64,000 nt of DNA from 4572-123 sp964418755 (GCA_964418755.1 CAYQNS010000001.1:24041-88040), one strand, 5' to 3'. Numbered from the stretch's first letter, positions 8,397-18,185 are shown. Numbers and translations: made by a program. Notes: generated by a model from the sequence alone, not told the origin.

Positions 8397-11300
8397 TGTT
8401 CTCAAAATTCTTTCTGGCCCGCCCGGTCTTTGCCTGGGTCATCGCCATTATCCTGATGACGGCCGGTGGATTGGCCATCTACAACCTGCCGATAGCGCAG
8501 TATCCGCCCATCGCTCCGCCGGCCATCGCCATCGATTCCTTTTTCCCCGGTGCCTCGGGCGAGACCGTTGAAAATACCGTGACCCAGATCATCGAGCAGA
8601 AAATGACCGGGCTGGACGATATGCTCTACCTTTCCGGGACCAGTTCATCGTCCGGCGCCTCTCGGGTCGAGCTGACTTTTGCACCGGGCACTGATCCGGA
8701 TGTCGCCTGGTCCAAGGTGCAGAACAAGCTGCAGCTCGCCATGGCCAGCCTCCCTGATGTGGTGCAGCGCTCCGGTGTCAAAGTCAGCAAATCTACCCGG
8801 AACTACCTGATTATCGTTGGCCTGATCTCCGAAGATGGCAGCATGGACGGCAACGATCTGCAGGATTATGCCCAGTCCAATCTGGAAAAGATTCTCTCAC
8901 GGGTGCCCGGTGTCGGTGAAGTTGAGAATTTCGGCTCTCAGTATGCCATGCGGATCTGGGTCAATCCCGACAGACTGACGAGTTATAACCTGACCATGGA
9001 AGATGTTATAATGGCGCTAAGGGCCTACAACGTCGAGGTCTCCGCCGGCCAATTAGGCGGCGCGCCGGCCGTGAAGGGCCAGCGACTGAACGCGGCCATC
9101 ATTGTTCAGCATCTGCTCCAGACCCCGGAGGAATTTGCCGCTATCCCCATCCGCACCAATCCCGATGGTTCGGTGGTCCGTGTCAAGGACATCGGCCGCG
9201 CGGAGCTGGGGACCGTGCGTTACGATATCGTGGGCAACTACAACGGCAAACCCTCCGCCGGCATGGCCATCCGCCAGGCTGCCGGCGCCAATGCCCTGGA
9301 TACGGCCGATGCCGTCAAGCATAAACTGGAGGAGATGAGCAAGTATTTCCCCCCCGGCATGAAGGTGGTTTACCCCTACGACACCACCCCTTTTACTAAA
9401 GTGGCCATCGAAGAGGTGGTTAAAACCCTGATCGAGGCGGTCCTGCTGGTTTTTGTGGTGATGTATCTTTTCATGGGGACCTTCCGGGCCACCCTGATTC
9501 CCACCATCGCGGTGCCGGTGGTGCTGCTCGGGACCTTCGGGATTCTGGGGCTGTTCGGTTTTTCCATCAATATGCTGACTATGTTTGCCATGATCCTTGC
9601 CATCGGGCTTTTGGTGGATGACGCCATCGTCGTGGTGGAAAACGTCGAGCGGATCATGGCCGAGGAGGGACTTTCGCCCCGGGAAGCCACCGCCAAATCC
9701 ATGGACCAGATCACCAGCGCCCTCATCGGCATCGGCCTGGTGCTGTCGGCGGTCTTCGGCCCCATGGCCTTTTTCCCCGGTTCCACCGGGGTTATTTATC
9801 GCCAGTTTTCCGTGACCGTTATTTCGTCCATGCTTTTATCGGTAGTCGTTGCCCTGGTTCTGACCCCGGTGCTGTGCGCCACGATGCTCAAACCGATCCC
9901 CAAGGGGCATGAGCCCTCGGATGGCGCCATCTGGTTTCTGCGCCCCTTTTTCCGCTGGTTCGACCGGAGTTTTTTTCGCGCCAGGGATCTGTATGTCCGA
10001 TTGGTCGGTCGCATGCTGGCCAAGAAACTGCGCTACCTGTTCCTGTTTGTGCTGATTGTCGGGGCCATGGGTTATCTGTTCCAGCGCATGCCCACATCCT
10101 ATATTCCGGATGAAGACCAGGGGATGCTGATGGTTATGGCCATGCTGCCGTCCGGTTCCTCCTTGGAACAGACGGAAAAGGTCATAAACAAAGTCAAAGA
10201 CCATTTCCTCGAGCATGAGAAAGAGGGGGTGGATTCCATCATGACGGTCGCCGGCATGAGTTTCGGCGGCCAAGGACAGAACATGGCCCTGGGATTTGTC
10301 AAACTCAAAGACTGGAAGCTGCGCCGGCGGCCGGACCTGAAGGTCGGGGCCATTGCCGGCCGGGCCATGGGGGCCTTTTCCCGGATAAAGGAGGCCAGTG
10401 TCTTCGCCTTCCCGCCACCGCCGGTCATCGAACTGGGGATGGCTACCGGGTTTGATCTGCAGCTGTTGGACCGGGGCGGTCTGGGCCACGGAAAATTGAT
10501 GGCGGCACGCAACCAGCTTCTCGGCATGGCGGCCCGGGATCCGCGCCTGGTCGGGGTCCGACCCAACGGTATGAATGATGTGGCCGAATACCACATCGAT
10601 ATAAACTGGGACAAAGCCGGTGCCCTGGGGGTTCCCATCAGCTCAATTCACAATACCATTGCCGCAGCCTTCGGCAGCGCCTACGTCAACGACTTTATCC
10701 AGGCCGGCCGGGTCAAAAAAGTTTATGCCCAGGTGGATACCCCTTACCGCATGCTGCCCCAGGATCTGAAAAAACTCTATATGCGCAACAGCATGGGCAA
10801 AATGGTTCCCTTCTCTTCCTTTGCGGCAGGCCGCTGGGCCATGGGTTCGCCCAAGCTGGAGCGCTTTAACGGCTTCCCGTCGATTAACATCTGGGGCGCA
10901 CCGGCACCGGGAAAGAGTTCCGGCGAGGCCATGGCCGCCATGGAAGAAATCATCGCCAAACTGCCCCAGGGGATCGGTTATGACTGGACCGGACTTTCCT
11001 ATCAGGAACGACAGGGAGGCTCACAGGCACCACTGCTCTATACATTTTCCATTTTCGTTATCTTCCTCTGTCTGGCGGCCCTGTATGAGAGTTGGCCCAT
11101 CCCCATCGCGATCCTGCTGACCCTGCCCCTTGGAGTCATCGGCGGGGTGATTGCTTCGAGCTGGCGCGGTATGCCCAACGACGTCTATTTCCAGATCGGC
11201 CTGCTGATCACCCTGGGCCTGACCACCAAGAATGCCATCCTGATCGTCCAATTCGCCAGGGCCAGGGTCGATGAAGGGGCCGGGTTGGTTGCCGCGACCC

Positions 11301-11569
11301 TGGAAGCGGCCAAACTGCGGCTGCGGCCGATTATCATGACTTCGCTGGCCTTTGGATTCGGTGTCCTGCCGCTCGCTCTTGCGAGTGGCGCCGGAGCCGG
11401 GGCGCAAAGGGCCATCGGCACCGGTGTGCTGGGCGGGATGATTACCTCCACCCTGCTGGTGATCCTGTTTGCGCCGCTTTTTTATGTAATGATCTATAAG
11501 GCGCTTGGCAAACAAAGAAAGCGCGTAACGATGAAACATGTTGCTAACAATCCATCAGGGGATCAATGA
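8396..11569 (+). CDS. RND multidrug efflux pump, inner-membrane subunit (AcrB/MexB, HAE1)
   Basis: A 1057-residue proton-driven trimeric exporter of the HAE1 class, normal length. The ATG at 8396 overlaps the adaptor stop by one base and has GGAGG 7 bases upstream; a GTG one codon earlier is less likely. It starts MFSKFFLARPVFAWVIAI. TM4 carries the paired acids of proton transfer in GLLVDDAIVVVENVERIM, and the second half contains GLTTKNAILIVQFA with the TM10 lysine. The porter repeats and docking domain are present. It acts with the adaptor before it and the OprM-like protein after it. Confidence 0.96.
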   Translation: MFSKFFLARPVFAWVIAIILMTAGGLAIYNLPIAQYPPIAPPAIAIDSFFPGASGETVENTVTQIIEQKMTGLDDMLYLSGTSSSSGASRVELTFAPGTDPDVAWSKVQNKLQLAMASLPDVVQRSGVKVSKSTRNYLIIVGLISEDGSMDGNDLQDYAQSNLEKILSRVPGVGEVENFGSQYAMRIWVNPDRLTSYNLTMEDVIMALRAYNVEVSAGQLGGAPAVKGQRLNAAIIVQHLLQTPEEFAAIPIRTNPDGSVVRVKDIGRAELGTVRYDIVGNYNGKPSAGMAIRQAAGANALDTADAVKHKLEEMSKYFPPGMKVVYPYDTTPFTKVAIEEVVKTLIEAVLLVFVVMYLFMGTFRATLIPTIAVPVVLLGTFGILGLFGFSINMLTMFAMILAIGLLVDDAIVVVENVERIMAEEGLSPREATAKSMDQITSALIGIGLVLSAVFGPMAFFPGSTGVIYRQFSVTVISSMLLSVVVALVLTPVLCATMLKPIPKGHEPSDGAIWFLRPFFRWFDRSFFRARDLYVRLVGRMLAKKLRYLFLFVLIVGAMGYLFQRMPTSYIPDEDQGMLMVMAMLPSGSSLEQTEKVINKVKDHFLEHEKEGVDSIMTVAGMSFGGQGQNMALGFVKLKDWKLRRRPDLKVGAIAGRAMGAFSRIKEASVFAFPPPPVIELGMATGFDLQLLDRGGLGHGKLMAARNQLLGMAARDPRLVGVRPNGMNDVAEYHIDINWDKAGALGVPISSIHNTIAAAFGSAYVNDFIQAGRVKKVYAQVDTPYRMLPQDLKKLYMRNSMGKMVPFSSFAAGRWAMGSPKLERFNGFPSINIWGAPAPGKSSGEAMAAMEEIIAKLPQGIGYDWTGLSYQERQGGSQAPLLYTFSIFVIFLCLAALYESWPIPIAILLTLPLGVIGGVIASSWRGMPNDVYFQIGLLITLGLTTKNAILIVQFARARVDEGAGLVAATLEAAKLRLRPIIMTSLAFGFGVLPLALASGAGAGAQRAIGTGVLGGMITSTLLVILFAPLFYVMIYKALGKQRKRVTMKHVANNPSGDQ

Positions 11570-11570
11570 T

Positions 11571-12977
11571 ATGAATAAACAGGTGTTTTTTTTACTGGTT
11601 GGTATTTTCTTCCTGGGCGGTTGCTCCATGGCTCCGAAATACACGCAGCCCAAAGCGCCGATCCCGGTACAGTGGCCACAGGGAACGGCTTATAAGGGTG
11701 CTCAGGAAGTACCCGGTTTAGTGACAGCCCCGGAGCTGAGCCGGCAGGAATTTTTCGCCGACCCGAAGCTGCAAAAAATTATTGAGATGGCTCTGGACAA
11801 CAACCGTGATCTGCGGCTCGCGGCCTTGAACGTGGAAAGGATGCGCGCGCTTTACGATATTCAACGGGCGGAACTGCTCCCCTCGGTCAATGCAATAGGC
11901 AGCGGAAACAAACAACGTGTGCCGGCCGACCTCTCGACCACCGGGGAATCGATGACAGTAGAACAATATGGTGTCAATCTGGGCATTGCTTCCTGGGAGA
12001 TCGATTTCTTCGGCCGCATCCGCAGCCTTAAAGAACAGGCGTTGCAGGAGTACCTGGCCACGGAGCAGGCCCGCCGCAGCGCACAGATTATGCTGGTATC
12101 CGGGGTTGCCGGGGTTTATCTGACCCTTGCCGCGGATCGGGGTAATCTCAAACTGGCCCAGTCTACCTTTGAAACCCAGCAGACCGCCTACGATTTAATT
12201 CAACGGCAATACGAGCTTGGGCTTACCGCCGAACTGGATCTGCGCCGAGCGCAAATTCCGGTGGATACGGCCCGGGGAGATGTTGCCCGCTTTATGCAGA
12301 AGGTGGCTCAGGATCAAAACGCCCTGAACCTTCTGGCCGGCTCTCCGGTGCCCGAAAATCTTCTGCTCACGGACTTGAGCAGCGTTGCCCCGCTCAAAGA
12401 GATTTCTCCGGGCCTGTCTTCCGAAGCACTTTTGAACCGGCCCGACATTGTGGCGGCGGAACATCGGCTAAAGGAAGCATATGCCTTTATCGGCGTGGCC
12501 CGGGCCGCCCTTTTTCCGCGTATTTCTCTAACCACCTCCATCGGGACGGCCAGCGGCGAGCTCTCCGGTCTGTTCGGCTCCGGGTCCGGCACGTGGAGTT
12601 ACGCCCCCCAAATCGCCATGCCGATTTTCGATGCTCGAACCTGGGCCGCTTTGCGGGTCAGCAAAACAGATCGAAAAATTCTTCTGACCCAATATGAGAA
12701 AATCATCCAGACGGCCTTCAGAGAAGTGGCCGATGCCCTTGCCGTGCAGGGTACGATTGACCGGCAGGTAGCAGCGCAGCAATCTCTGGTTCATGCGGTT
12801 AAGGAAACCTATCGCCTCTCCAGGGAACGGTATACACAAGGAATTGACAGCTATCTGAGTGTCCTTGATGCGCAACGGTCTCTTTATGCGGCGCAGCAGG
12901 GACTCATCGGCATCCGCCTGGCCAGGCTCGCCGGCCAGGTAAGACTTTACGCGGTACTGGGCGGAGGCGGCGAATAG
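11571..12977 (+). CDS. RND outer-membrane factor (OprM/NodT family lipoprotein)
   Basis: A 468-residue TolC-fold channel. The ATG at 11571 lies one base after the pump stop and leads directly into a lipoprotein signal with lipobox LGGC (CSMAPKYTQP), so the earlier in-frame ATG at 11538, inside the pump gene, is rejected. Both OEP repeats are visible: NNRDLRLAALNVERMRALY with IASWEIDFFGRIRSL, and LNRPDIVAAEHRLKEAYAFI with ALFPRISLTTSIG. It closes the tetR-adaptor-pump operon. The stop is TAG with a TAA three codons later. Family assignment is firm; substrates are unknown. Confidence 0.94.
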   Translation: MNKQVFFLLVGIFFLGGCSMAPKYTQPKAPIPVQWPQGTAYKGAQEVPGLVTAPELSRQEFFADPKLQKIIEMALDNNRDLRLAALNVERMRALYDIQRAELLPSVNAIGSGNKQRVPADLSTTGESMTVEQYGVNLGIASWEIDFFGRIRSLKEQALQEYLATEQARRSAQIMLVSGVAGVYLTLAADRGNLKLAQSTFETQQTAYDLIQRQYELGLTAELDLRRAQIPVDTARGDVARFMQKVAQDQNALNLLAGSPVPENLLLTDLSSVAPLKEISPGLSSEALLNRPDIVAAEHRLKEAYAFIGVARAALFPRISLTTSIGTASGELSGLFGSGSGTWSYAPQIAMPIFDARTWAALRVSKTDRKILLTQYEKIIQTAFREVADALAVQGTIDRQVAAQQSLVHAVKETYRLSRERYTQGIDSYLSVLDAQRSLYAAQQGLIGIRLARLAGQVRLYAVLGGGGE

Positions 12978-13015
12978 TTTGAGCCATAAACAACAATTCC
13001 GCATGCCCGACCGTT

Positions 13016-14128
13016 TTACGGGCAGACCCTTTGAATAATCTGACTGATATCAGCAAAATGGGTTTCTATCCAGTGCATTAAAAGAATATTGTGCTCGATA
13101 TAGGTGTAATATTCGTCATCATCCACGTTCTCGGTTTCATAAAAATCCATCAGATCCCAGTTGAGTACATACAGGTTTCCGGTGGCCAGCATGGGTATCA
13201 GGCCTTCCCGCTCCTTTTGTGCCAGCGGCGCAATGCCGTCAAGCCGGGTGCATTGCTCATTATAACTTTTCAGAAAAAGCGCAAATTTATCCATCCGGAG
13301 ACTGCCTGCCGCACGCCCGTTCCATTCACTGGTAAAATAGACCAGGGCCAGGGCCACATCAAACACCCGGTAATCGATTTTTGACCAGTCAAAATCAAAG
13401 AGGCCGACGCCCTTTTCATTTTTATATTTGAGGTTGCCGGGATGGTAGTCACAATGCACGGTCACTTCCAGCATGCCGTCATAGTTTTTTTCAGCGGCGA
13501 TACAGGAGTCAATAACGGAAAAAATCATGGACTTGTTGGTTTTGAACAGCCTGTCGCAACGTCGGTCGCCGGCCTGTTTGGCATAGCCGGAAAAGATACT
13601 TTTGAAAGTGGGGATAAATTCCATAATCCGGGGTTGTGCCCGGTCGGCGCCATCGGGTTTGATAAAATCACGGCCGGCATGATGCATCCGGGCCAGGATT
13701 TCCGCGGCACTGACAAACTCGGCATCGGTCAGGTCCGTTTTGACCCAGGTGTACGGGTCATCTCCTTCGAGAAATTCAAACAGGCCCCAGTAGGTTGCCT
13801 TTTGCCCCTGGACCGATGTCTTGACAAATGTCGATCCATCCCGGCAGAGAATAACACCTGATACAATGTCAAGACCGTTATGCCGCAGATGATTCAGCAG
13901 GGCATGCTCGAACCGGATTTCGCTTTCGGTGATATTGGGGTTGTATTCTCTCATGAAAAACTTTTTAGGCTCACCCTCTCTTCCCATCCAGACGGCATAG
14001 CTTCTGTTGCAGTATCCGCCGAATATTTCCCTAATACGGGTCAATGGACCTAAATCATACTCTTTTTCGGCAATGGTCTGAATTTGAGTCGTCAGTTGAT
14101 TGTCTTTAAGATCGGATTGTACGTTCAT
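13016..14128 (-). CDS. APH-fold phosphotransferase, copy 1
   Basis: A 370-residue small-molecule kinase of the aminoglycoside/choline/homoserine kinase fold. The catalytic loop is HCDYHPGN and the metal-binding motif is FDFDWSKID; an N-terminal lobe with RSYAVWMG and KKFFMREYN precedes them. The ATG at 14128 has GAGG four bases upstream; an in-frame ATG at 14140 has no ribosome site. A second copy, about 87% identical by eye over 360 residues, lies at 49691-50821 with a different N-terminus. It is a single gene between the efflux operon (convergent) and oadB. The true substrate is unknown, and resistance is not implied by the fold. Confidence 0.85.
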   Translation of the reverse strand: MNVQSDLKDNQLTTQIQTIAEKEYDLGPLTRIREIFGGYCNRSYAVWMGREGEPKKFFMREYNPNITESEIRFEHALLNHLRHNGLDIVSGVILCRDGSTFVKTSVQGQKATYWGLFEFLEGDDPYTWVKTDLTDAEFVSAAEILARMHHAGRDFIKPDGADRAQPRIMEFIPTFKSIFSGYAKQAGDRRCDRLFKTNKSMIFSVIDSCIAAEKNYDGMLEVTVHCDYHPGNLKYKNEKGVGLFDFDWSKIDYRVFDVALALVYFTSEWNGRAAGSLRMDKFALFLKSYNEQCTRLDGIAPLAQKEREGLIPMLATGNLYVLNWDLMDFYETENVDDDEYYTYIEHNILLMHWIETHFADISQIIQRVCP

Positions 14129-14301
14129 TTTACCTCGCATGTTATCTACTGAAAAAACAGAAAATCCTGCTATACAGACCTATTTGAATACCGGCTGGCT
14201 GCAATAATTGCAGGATTTTCCTGATAGTTCGACCACGGATAATCTATGTGTCAACTGCCGTTTAATTTGTTATAAAGACGACCGAGAATCGGCAGTATTT
14301 C

Positions 14302-15432
14302 CTACCCCACGTTGAAACTCCACAGAATACCTGCGCAGATGGCGGAGCCGATAACCCCTGAAGAGTTGCAGGCCATGGCATGCATGAGCAGAAAGTTGGT
14401 GGGGTCCTCCTGCTGGCCCACCAGATGAACCTCCCGGGCTGAACCGGGAACGGCCGATACCCCGGCGGCCCCCAGCAGGGGATTGATTTTTTCTTTCATG
14501 AAAAGATTCATGAATTTGGCAAAAAGAACGCCGGAAGCGGTAGCAATACTGAAGGCCACCGCGCCCAGGCCAAAGATCAGCACGGATTTGGGAGTCAGGA
14601 AGACATCACCCTGGGTACTGGCGCCCACAGTGAGCCCCAGAAAAATGGTGGCTATATCGATGATGGACGAGGCTGCAGTTTTGGCCAGGCGGTCCACCAC
14701 TCCGGAAACTTTCATAATGTTACCAAAGAAGAAGGTACCCAGCAGGGGAATGGACGCCGGTGCCAGAAAGCAACAGAGAATAATACCGATAACCGGAAAG
14801 CACAACAATTCCTTTCGGGTAACTTCCCGCTTCGGATCCGGCATTTTGATGAGTCTTTCTTTTCTGGAGGTCAGAAGCCTCATGATCGGCGGCTGGATGA
14901 TCGGGATAAGCGCCATGTACGAATAGGCGGCAATGGCCACCGGGCCGATCAGATGGGGCGCCAGTTTGGCGGTAAGAAAGATCGATGTCGGGCCGTCGGC
15001 CCCACCGATGATGGCCACGGAGGCGGCTTCCTTGGGCAAAAATCCCAGGGCCAGGCCGCTGAGCAGCGTAAAGTAGATACCCGTCTGGGCCGCAGCACCC
15101 AGCAGCATCAGTTTGGGCCGGGCCAGCAGGGAGGTAAAATCGGTCATGGACCCAAGGCCTAAAAACACGATGGAGGGATAAAGACCGGTGGTCACACCAA
15201 AGTAAAGATAATGCAGTACACTGTTGTTTTCGTAGATGCCAAGTCCGAATCCTTTGAAAAACGGAATATTCCCCACAATCACACCAAAACCGATGGGCAG
15301 CAGCAGCAAGGGTTCATACTCTTTGGCGATGGCCAAATAAAGAAAGAGGCACCCGATGACAATCATGACCAGATTACGGTAATCGGCAAGATAGTATCCC
15401 GTATTGGTTAAAAATTGAAGCAGTAGATCCAT
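14302..15432 (-). CDS. oadB: Sodium-pumping decarboxylase beta subunit (OadB/MmdB/GcdB)
   Basis: A 376-residue polytopic membrane protein that couples decarboxylation of carboxybiotin to Na+ export. It shows LLLPIGFGVIVGNIPFF near the N-terminus, GAAAQTGIYFTLL, the family signature ASVAIIGGADGPTSIF with the Na+-site Asp, and NPLLGAAGVSAVPGSAREVH. Length is typical. The gamma-like subunit gene lies 136 bp upstream on the same strand. No carboxyltransferase or biotin-carrier subunit is in the window, so which acid is decarboxylated (oxaloacetate, methylmalonyl-CoA or glutaconyl-CoA) cannot be told. The stop is TAG. Confidence 0.93.
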   Translation of the reverse strand: MDLLLQFLTNTGYYLADYRNLVMIVIGCLFLYLAIAKEYEPLLLLPIGFGVIVGNIPFFKGFGLGIYENNSVLHYLYFGVTTGLYPSIVFLGLGSMTDFTSLLARPKLMLLGAAAQTGIYFTLLSGLALGFLPKEAASVAIIGGADGPTSIFLTAKLAPHLIGPVAIAAYSYMALIPIIQPPIMRLLTSRKERLIKMPDPKREVTRKELLCFPVIGIILCCFLAPASIPLLGTFFFGNIMKVSGVVDRLAKTAASSIIDIATIFLGLTVGASTQGDVFLTPKSVLIFGLGAVAFSIATASGVLFAKFMNLFMKEKINPLLGAAGVSAVPGSAREVHLVGQQEDPTNFLLMHAMACNSSGVIGSAICAGILWSFNVG

Positions 15433-15568
15433 TTTTTATCCCTATTTATTCTAATTTACCTGGTTATCAAAAATGTTCGGCAATCAGGAGACGACCGCTC
15501 CATGATACGCAATATGTAAAATAATGGTTCCCACAACCTGTTTCTGCGCGCTTCACGGCAGTATTTTT

Positions 15569-15973
15569 TTACCGGTTCCAGCAGAACGCACCATCTCCCA
15601 GGGGGACGATTTTGCCACTTTCCCTGAGAGATCTGATGGTCAGGTGTGGATGTGGCAGGCTGTTTTTCTGAAATACATCATAGAGTTCCCTCAGCTGAAA
15701 AGAATCTCCGAGTTTTTCCACATACGGTCTGGAAAGCTCACCCAGTTGGTGCAAGTCCGCATCTATAAGATCGGGAGGAGCATTCCCGGCCGTCTCACTT
15801 TTATGGACAGGTATTTGTTTTTTCCCAAAGCTTTCAACATAATTGACTACCTTGTACAACTGGGAAATAATAAAAGCCAGGAGTGACAGGCCCGACATCA
15901 CAATCAGTATACCGGTAACTGCCTGGGCCCATCCATTATAATAAGATATTGCTTCAAAACCGTTCAAGATCAT
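15569..15973 (-). CDS. OadG-like gamma subunit of Na+ decarboxylase pump
   Basis: A 134-residue protein with one N-terminal membrane span (AVTGILIVMSGLSLLAFIIS), the layout of the OadG gamma chain that anchors the complex. The C-terminal 60 residues (LSRPYVEKLGDSFQLRELYD onward) form a soluble part longer than a minimal gamma chain and not recognised. It directly precedes oadB on the same strand, which supports the call. The usual zinc-binding His-rich tail of OadG is not evident. Confidence 0.72.
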   Translation of the reverse strand: MILNGFEAISYYNGWAQAVTGILIVMSGLSLLAFIISQLYKVVNYVESFGKKQIPVHKSETAGNAPPDLIDADLHQLGELSRPYVEKLGDSFQLRELYDVFQKNSLPHPHLTIRSLRESGKIVPLGDGAFCWNR

Positions 15974-16117
15974 GCCTCCTATGAAGGGGTCAATTTAAAA
16001 AAATTGATACTAATAAAAATCACATGGATGTCAACAGAAAAAAATTATAAGTTAAAACGGCATCCTTCACCAAGGTTGGAAAGCAGTTTACACTTTGTTG
16101 ATCCTGTGCTTTGGCAA

Positions 16118-16193
16118 AGAAATTGAAAATTGGAAAGAACAGAAGGATGTAGGTACATTATTTAATTTCAAATTTCCGGTTTCAAATTTCCGG
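16118..16193. repeat. Short repeat block (TTTCAAATTTCCGG tandem pair plus AACAGAAGGATG)
   Basis: An exact tandem pair of a 14-mer occupies 16166-16193 and overlaps the last codons of the ABC ATPase gene, so it encodes the end of that protein. About 20 bp to its left is AACAGAAGGATG (16138-16149), preceded by GAAAATTGGAAAG. A similar arrangement occurs at 57270-57321, so this looks like a dispersed repeat family. Confidence 0.5.
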
Positions 16194-17694
16194 TTTCGGT
16201 CTCCGAGGTAAGCCCCGCCATCATCAATCCTATGCGGCCTGTTTTTTCGGTTTCAGATACATGGAAAGATTCTACAATCCGCCCGTTGAACATGACGGCG
16301 ATTCGGTCGGACAGGGCCATGGCCTCGGTGAGATCACCGGTCACCAGGAGAATGCCGGCCTGTTCCCGGGCTTTGATCAGCAGGTTCCAGACCTCTTCGG
16401 TGGCGGCAATATCAAGCCCCTGGGTGGGCTGTTCCGCAACAATCAGTCGGGGCCTGCGAAAAAATTCTCGGGCCAGCACCATTTTCTGCAAATTCCCTCC
16501 GGAAAGCTGACGGGCGAGAATATGGATGTTGGAGGGCTGAACGTCAAAATTTTTTACAACGTCCCTGGTTTTTTTTTCCGCACGGCCCCTGCTCAACCAG
16601 GGACCGCGTGAAAATCCTTCCCGGGTGGTCAAAAGAAAATTGTCCACAAGATCTAGATTCAGGCAGGTCGCCAGCCCTTGACGATCTTCCGGTATATAGG
16701 ACAGGGCCGCGTCCCATCTGCGCCGGGCAAAAAAATCATGCCACGATTTACCCAGCACCGTGATCCGGCCGAGGGACGGTGAAATAAGTCCGCAGATTGT
16801 TTCCACCAGCGGTTTCTGACCGTTTCCGGCAACCCCCACGATCCCCAGGATCTCCCCCTGACGAACTTCAAGATTAATATTTTGCAGATACGCATCGCCA
16901 AGGTTGTTTGTTTTCAGGAGAACCTGCTTGGGTTCCATGGGTTCTTTTTCAACCTGCAGCATAATGTCACGCCCGATCATGCGCCTGGCCAGTTCAGCCT
17001 TTGAGGCAACTTCGGCGGTATCCATTGTATCGACGATCCGGCCTTGCCGCAATATGGCGATTTCGTCGGATAGTGCCATTACCTCATCCAGCTTATGACT
17101 TATAAAGACAATGGCTTTGCCCCGGGCCGCCATCTGTTTCAATGCATCGAAAAGCTGGGTGATTTCAGATGGCGTTAGAACGGCGGTAGGCTCGTCAAAA
17201 ATAAGAAAACGGCTCTGGCGGCGCAGCAGTTTCATAATTTCTACCCGCTGTCTTTCCCCCATGGACAAATCGGATATTCTGGCTTTGGGATCGATATCCA
17301 GACCGTAGGCATCGGCCAGTTTTTTAACCGAGGTCTCCATAGCTCCCGGCTGAATCCAGAAACCCCCGGTCTGCCCCAGAAAAACATTCTCGGCAACAGT
17401 CATGGCTTCCACCAGTTTAAAATGCTGGTAGACCATACCGATACCGGCATCGATGGCCGCTCTTGTGGATGAAAAGGAGCAAGGGTGGTCATTGATCAGG
17501 ATGCGGCCTTGATCGGGTTTGATCTGGCCGGCAAGAATGCTCATGAGCGTACTCTTGCCGGCGCCGTTTTCACCCAGCAAGGCCTTAATTTTACCGGTAC
17601 GCACCGTGAGGCTGATGTCCTGATTGGCCTGTACCGGGCCAAAGGCTTTGCTGATATTTTCAAGGCGGATGGACGATGCAGGTGACGGATCCAT
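16168..17694 (-). CDS. BMP-type nucleoside ABC importer, duplicated ATPase (NupO/YufO-like)
   Basis: A 508-residue protein with two fused ABC domains, as in nucleoside and simple-sugar importers. Domain 1 has Walker A GENGAGKST, signature LSMGERQRVE and Walker B FLIFDEPTAV. Domain 2 has a degenerate P-loop (GVAGNGQKPL), signature LSGGNLQKMV and Walker B LIVAEQPTQGLD. Its ATG overlaps the gpt stop by one base (TAATG). It is the last gene of the operon and powers the two permeases upstream. The final residues are encoded by a 14-bp tandem repeat, so the tail may be unusual. Confidence 0.94.
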   Translation of the reverse strand: MDPSPASSIRLENISKAFGPVQANQDISLTVRTGKIKALLGENGAGKSTLMSILAGQIKPDQGRILINDHPCSFSSTRAAIDAGIGMVYQHFKLVEAMTVAENVFLGQTGGFWIQPGAMETSVKKLADAYGLDIDPKARISDLSMGERQRVEIMKLLRRQSRFLIFDEPTAVLTPSEITQLFDALKQMAARGKAIVFISHKLDEVMALSDEIAILRQGRIVDTMDTAEVASKAELARRMIGRDIMLQVEKEPMEPKQVLLKTNNLGDAYLQNINLEVRQGEILGIVGVAGNGQKPLVETICGLISPSLGRITVLGKSWHDFFARRRWDAALSYIPEDRQGLATCLNLDLVDNFLLTTREGFSRGPWLSRGRAEKKTRDVVKNFDVQPSNIHILARQLSGGNLQKMVLAREFFRRPRLIVAEQPTQGLDIAATEEVWNLLIKAREQAGILLVTGDLTEAMALSDRIAVMFNGRIVESFHVSETEKTGRIGLMMAGLTSETETGNLKPEI

Positions 17695-18185
17695 TATGAT
17701 TCCTGTTTTTGTCCGATAATAGGCTGCACAAACTGCGATTCACTGTCCCAGGGGAAAAGTATCCAGGTATTCTGGCTGACCTCGGTAATATAGGTATCCA
17801 CCAGGGGCCGGCCGGCCGGTTTGGCATAAACCGATGCGAAATGGGCCTTGGGGAGCATTTCGTGCACAATCTTGGCGGTTTTGCCGGTATCCACAAGATC
17901 ATCAATCAAAAGCCAGCCATCGCCGTCGCCGGGCAGGGTCTTTAAGATTTCAACCTCACCCTTATGATCCTGCCAGTCATAACTGGATACGCAGACGGTG
18001 TCGATGAGACGGATATCCAGTTCCCGGGCAATAATGGCTGCCGGTACAAGGCCGCCCCGGGTGATGGCGATAATGCCTTTAAAATAATTGATATCCAGCA
18101 ACCGCCAGGCCAGCGCTTTGGAATCGCGGTGCAGTTGTTCCCATGAAATGGGATACATCCTTTTGTAGTTTGAAGGTTCAGACAT
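17694..18185 (-). CDS. gpt: Xanthine(-guanine) phosphoribosyltransferase
   Basis: A 163-residue type I PRTase converting guanine or xanthine plus PRPP to GMP or XMP. The PRPP loop reads LLIDDLVDTGKTAK, with ITRGGLVPAAIIARELDIR before it and AKPAGRPLVDTYI after it, closely matching E. coli Gpt in order and length. It is encoded inside the BMP-type importer operon between a permease gene and the ATPase gene, tying uptake to salvage and pointing to purine bases or nucleosides as cargo. Confidence 0.94.
   Translation of the reverse strand: MSEPSNYKRMYPISWEQLHRDSKALAWRLLDINYFKGIIAITRGGLVPAAIIARELDIRLIDTVCVSSYDWQDHKGEVEILKTLPGDGDGWLLIDDLVDTGKTAKIVHEMLPKAHFASVYAKPAGRPLVDTYITEVSQNTWILFPWDSESQFVQPIIGQKQES

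Noticed and set aside
13005..13025. GCCCG/CGGGC hairpin after the OprM-like gene
   Set aside because: The stem is only five bases, no T-run follows, and it overlaps the end of the convergent kinase gene.
13016..14128. Antibiotic resistance as the role of the APH-fold kinases
   Set aside because: The fold covers choline, homoserine and sugar kinases; nothing in the sequence or context points to aminoglycosides.
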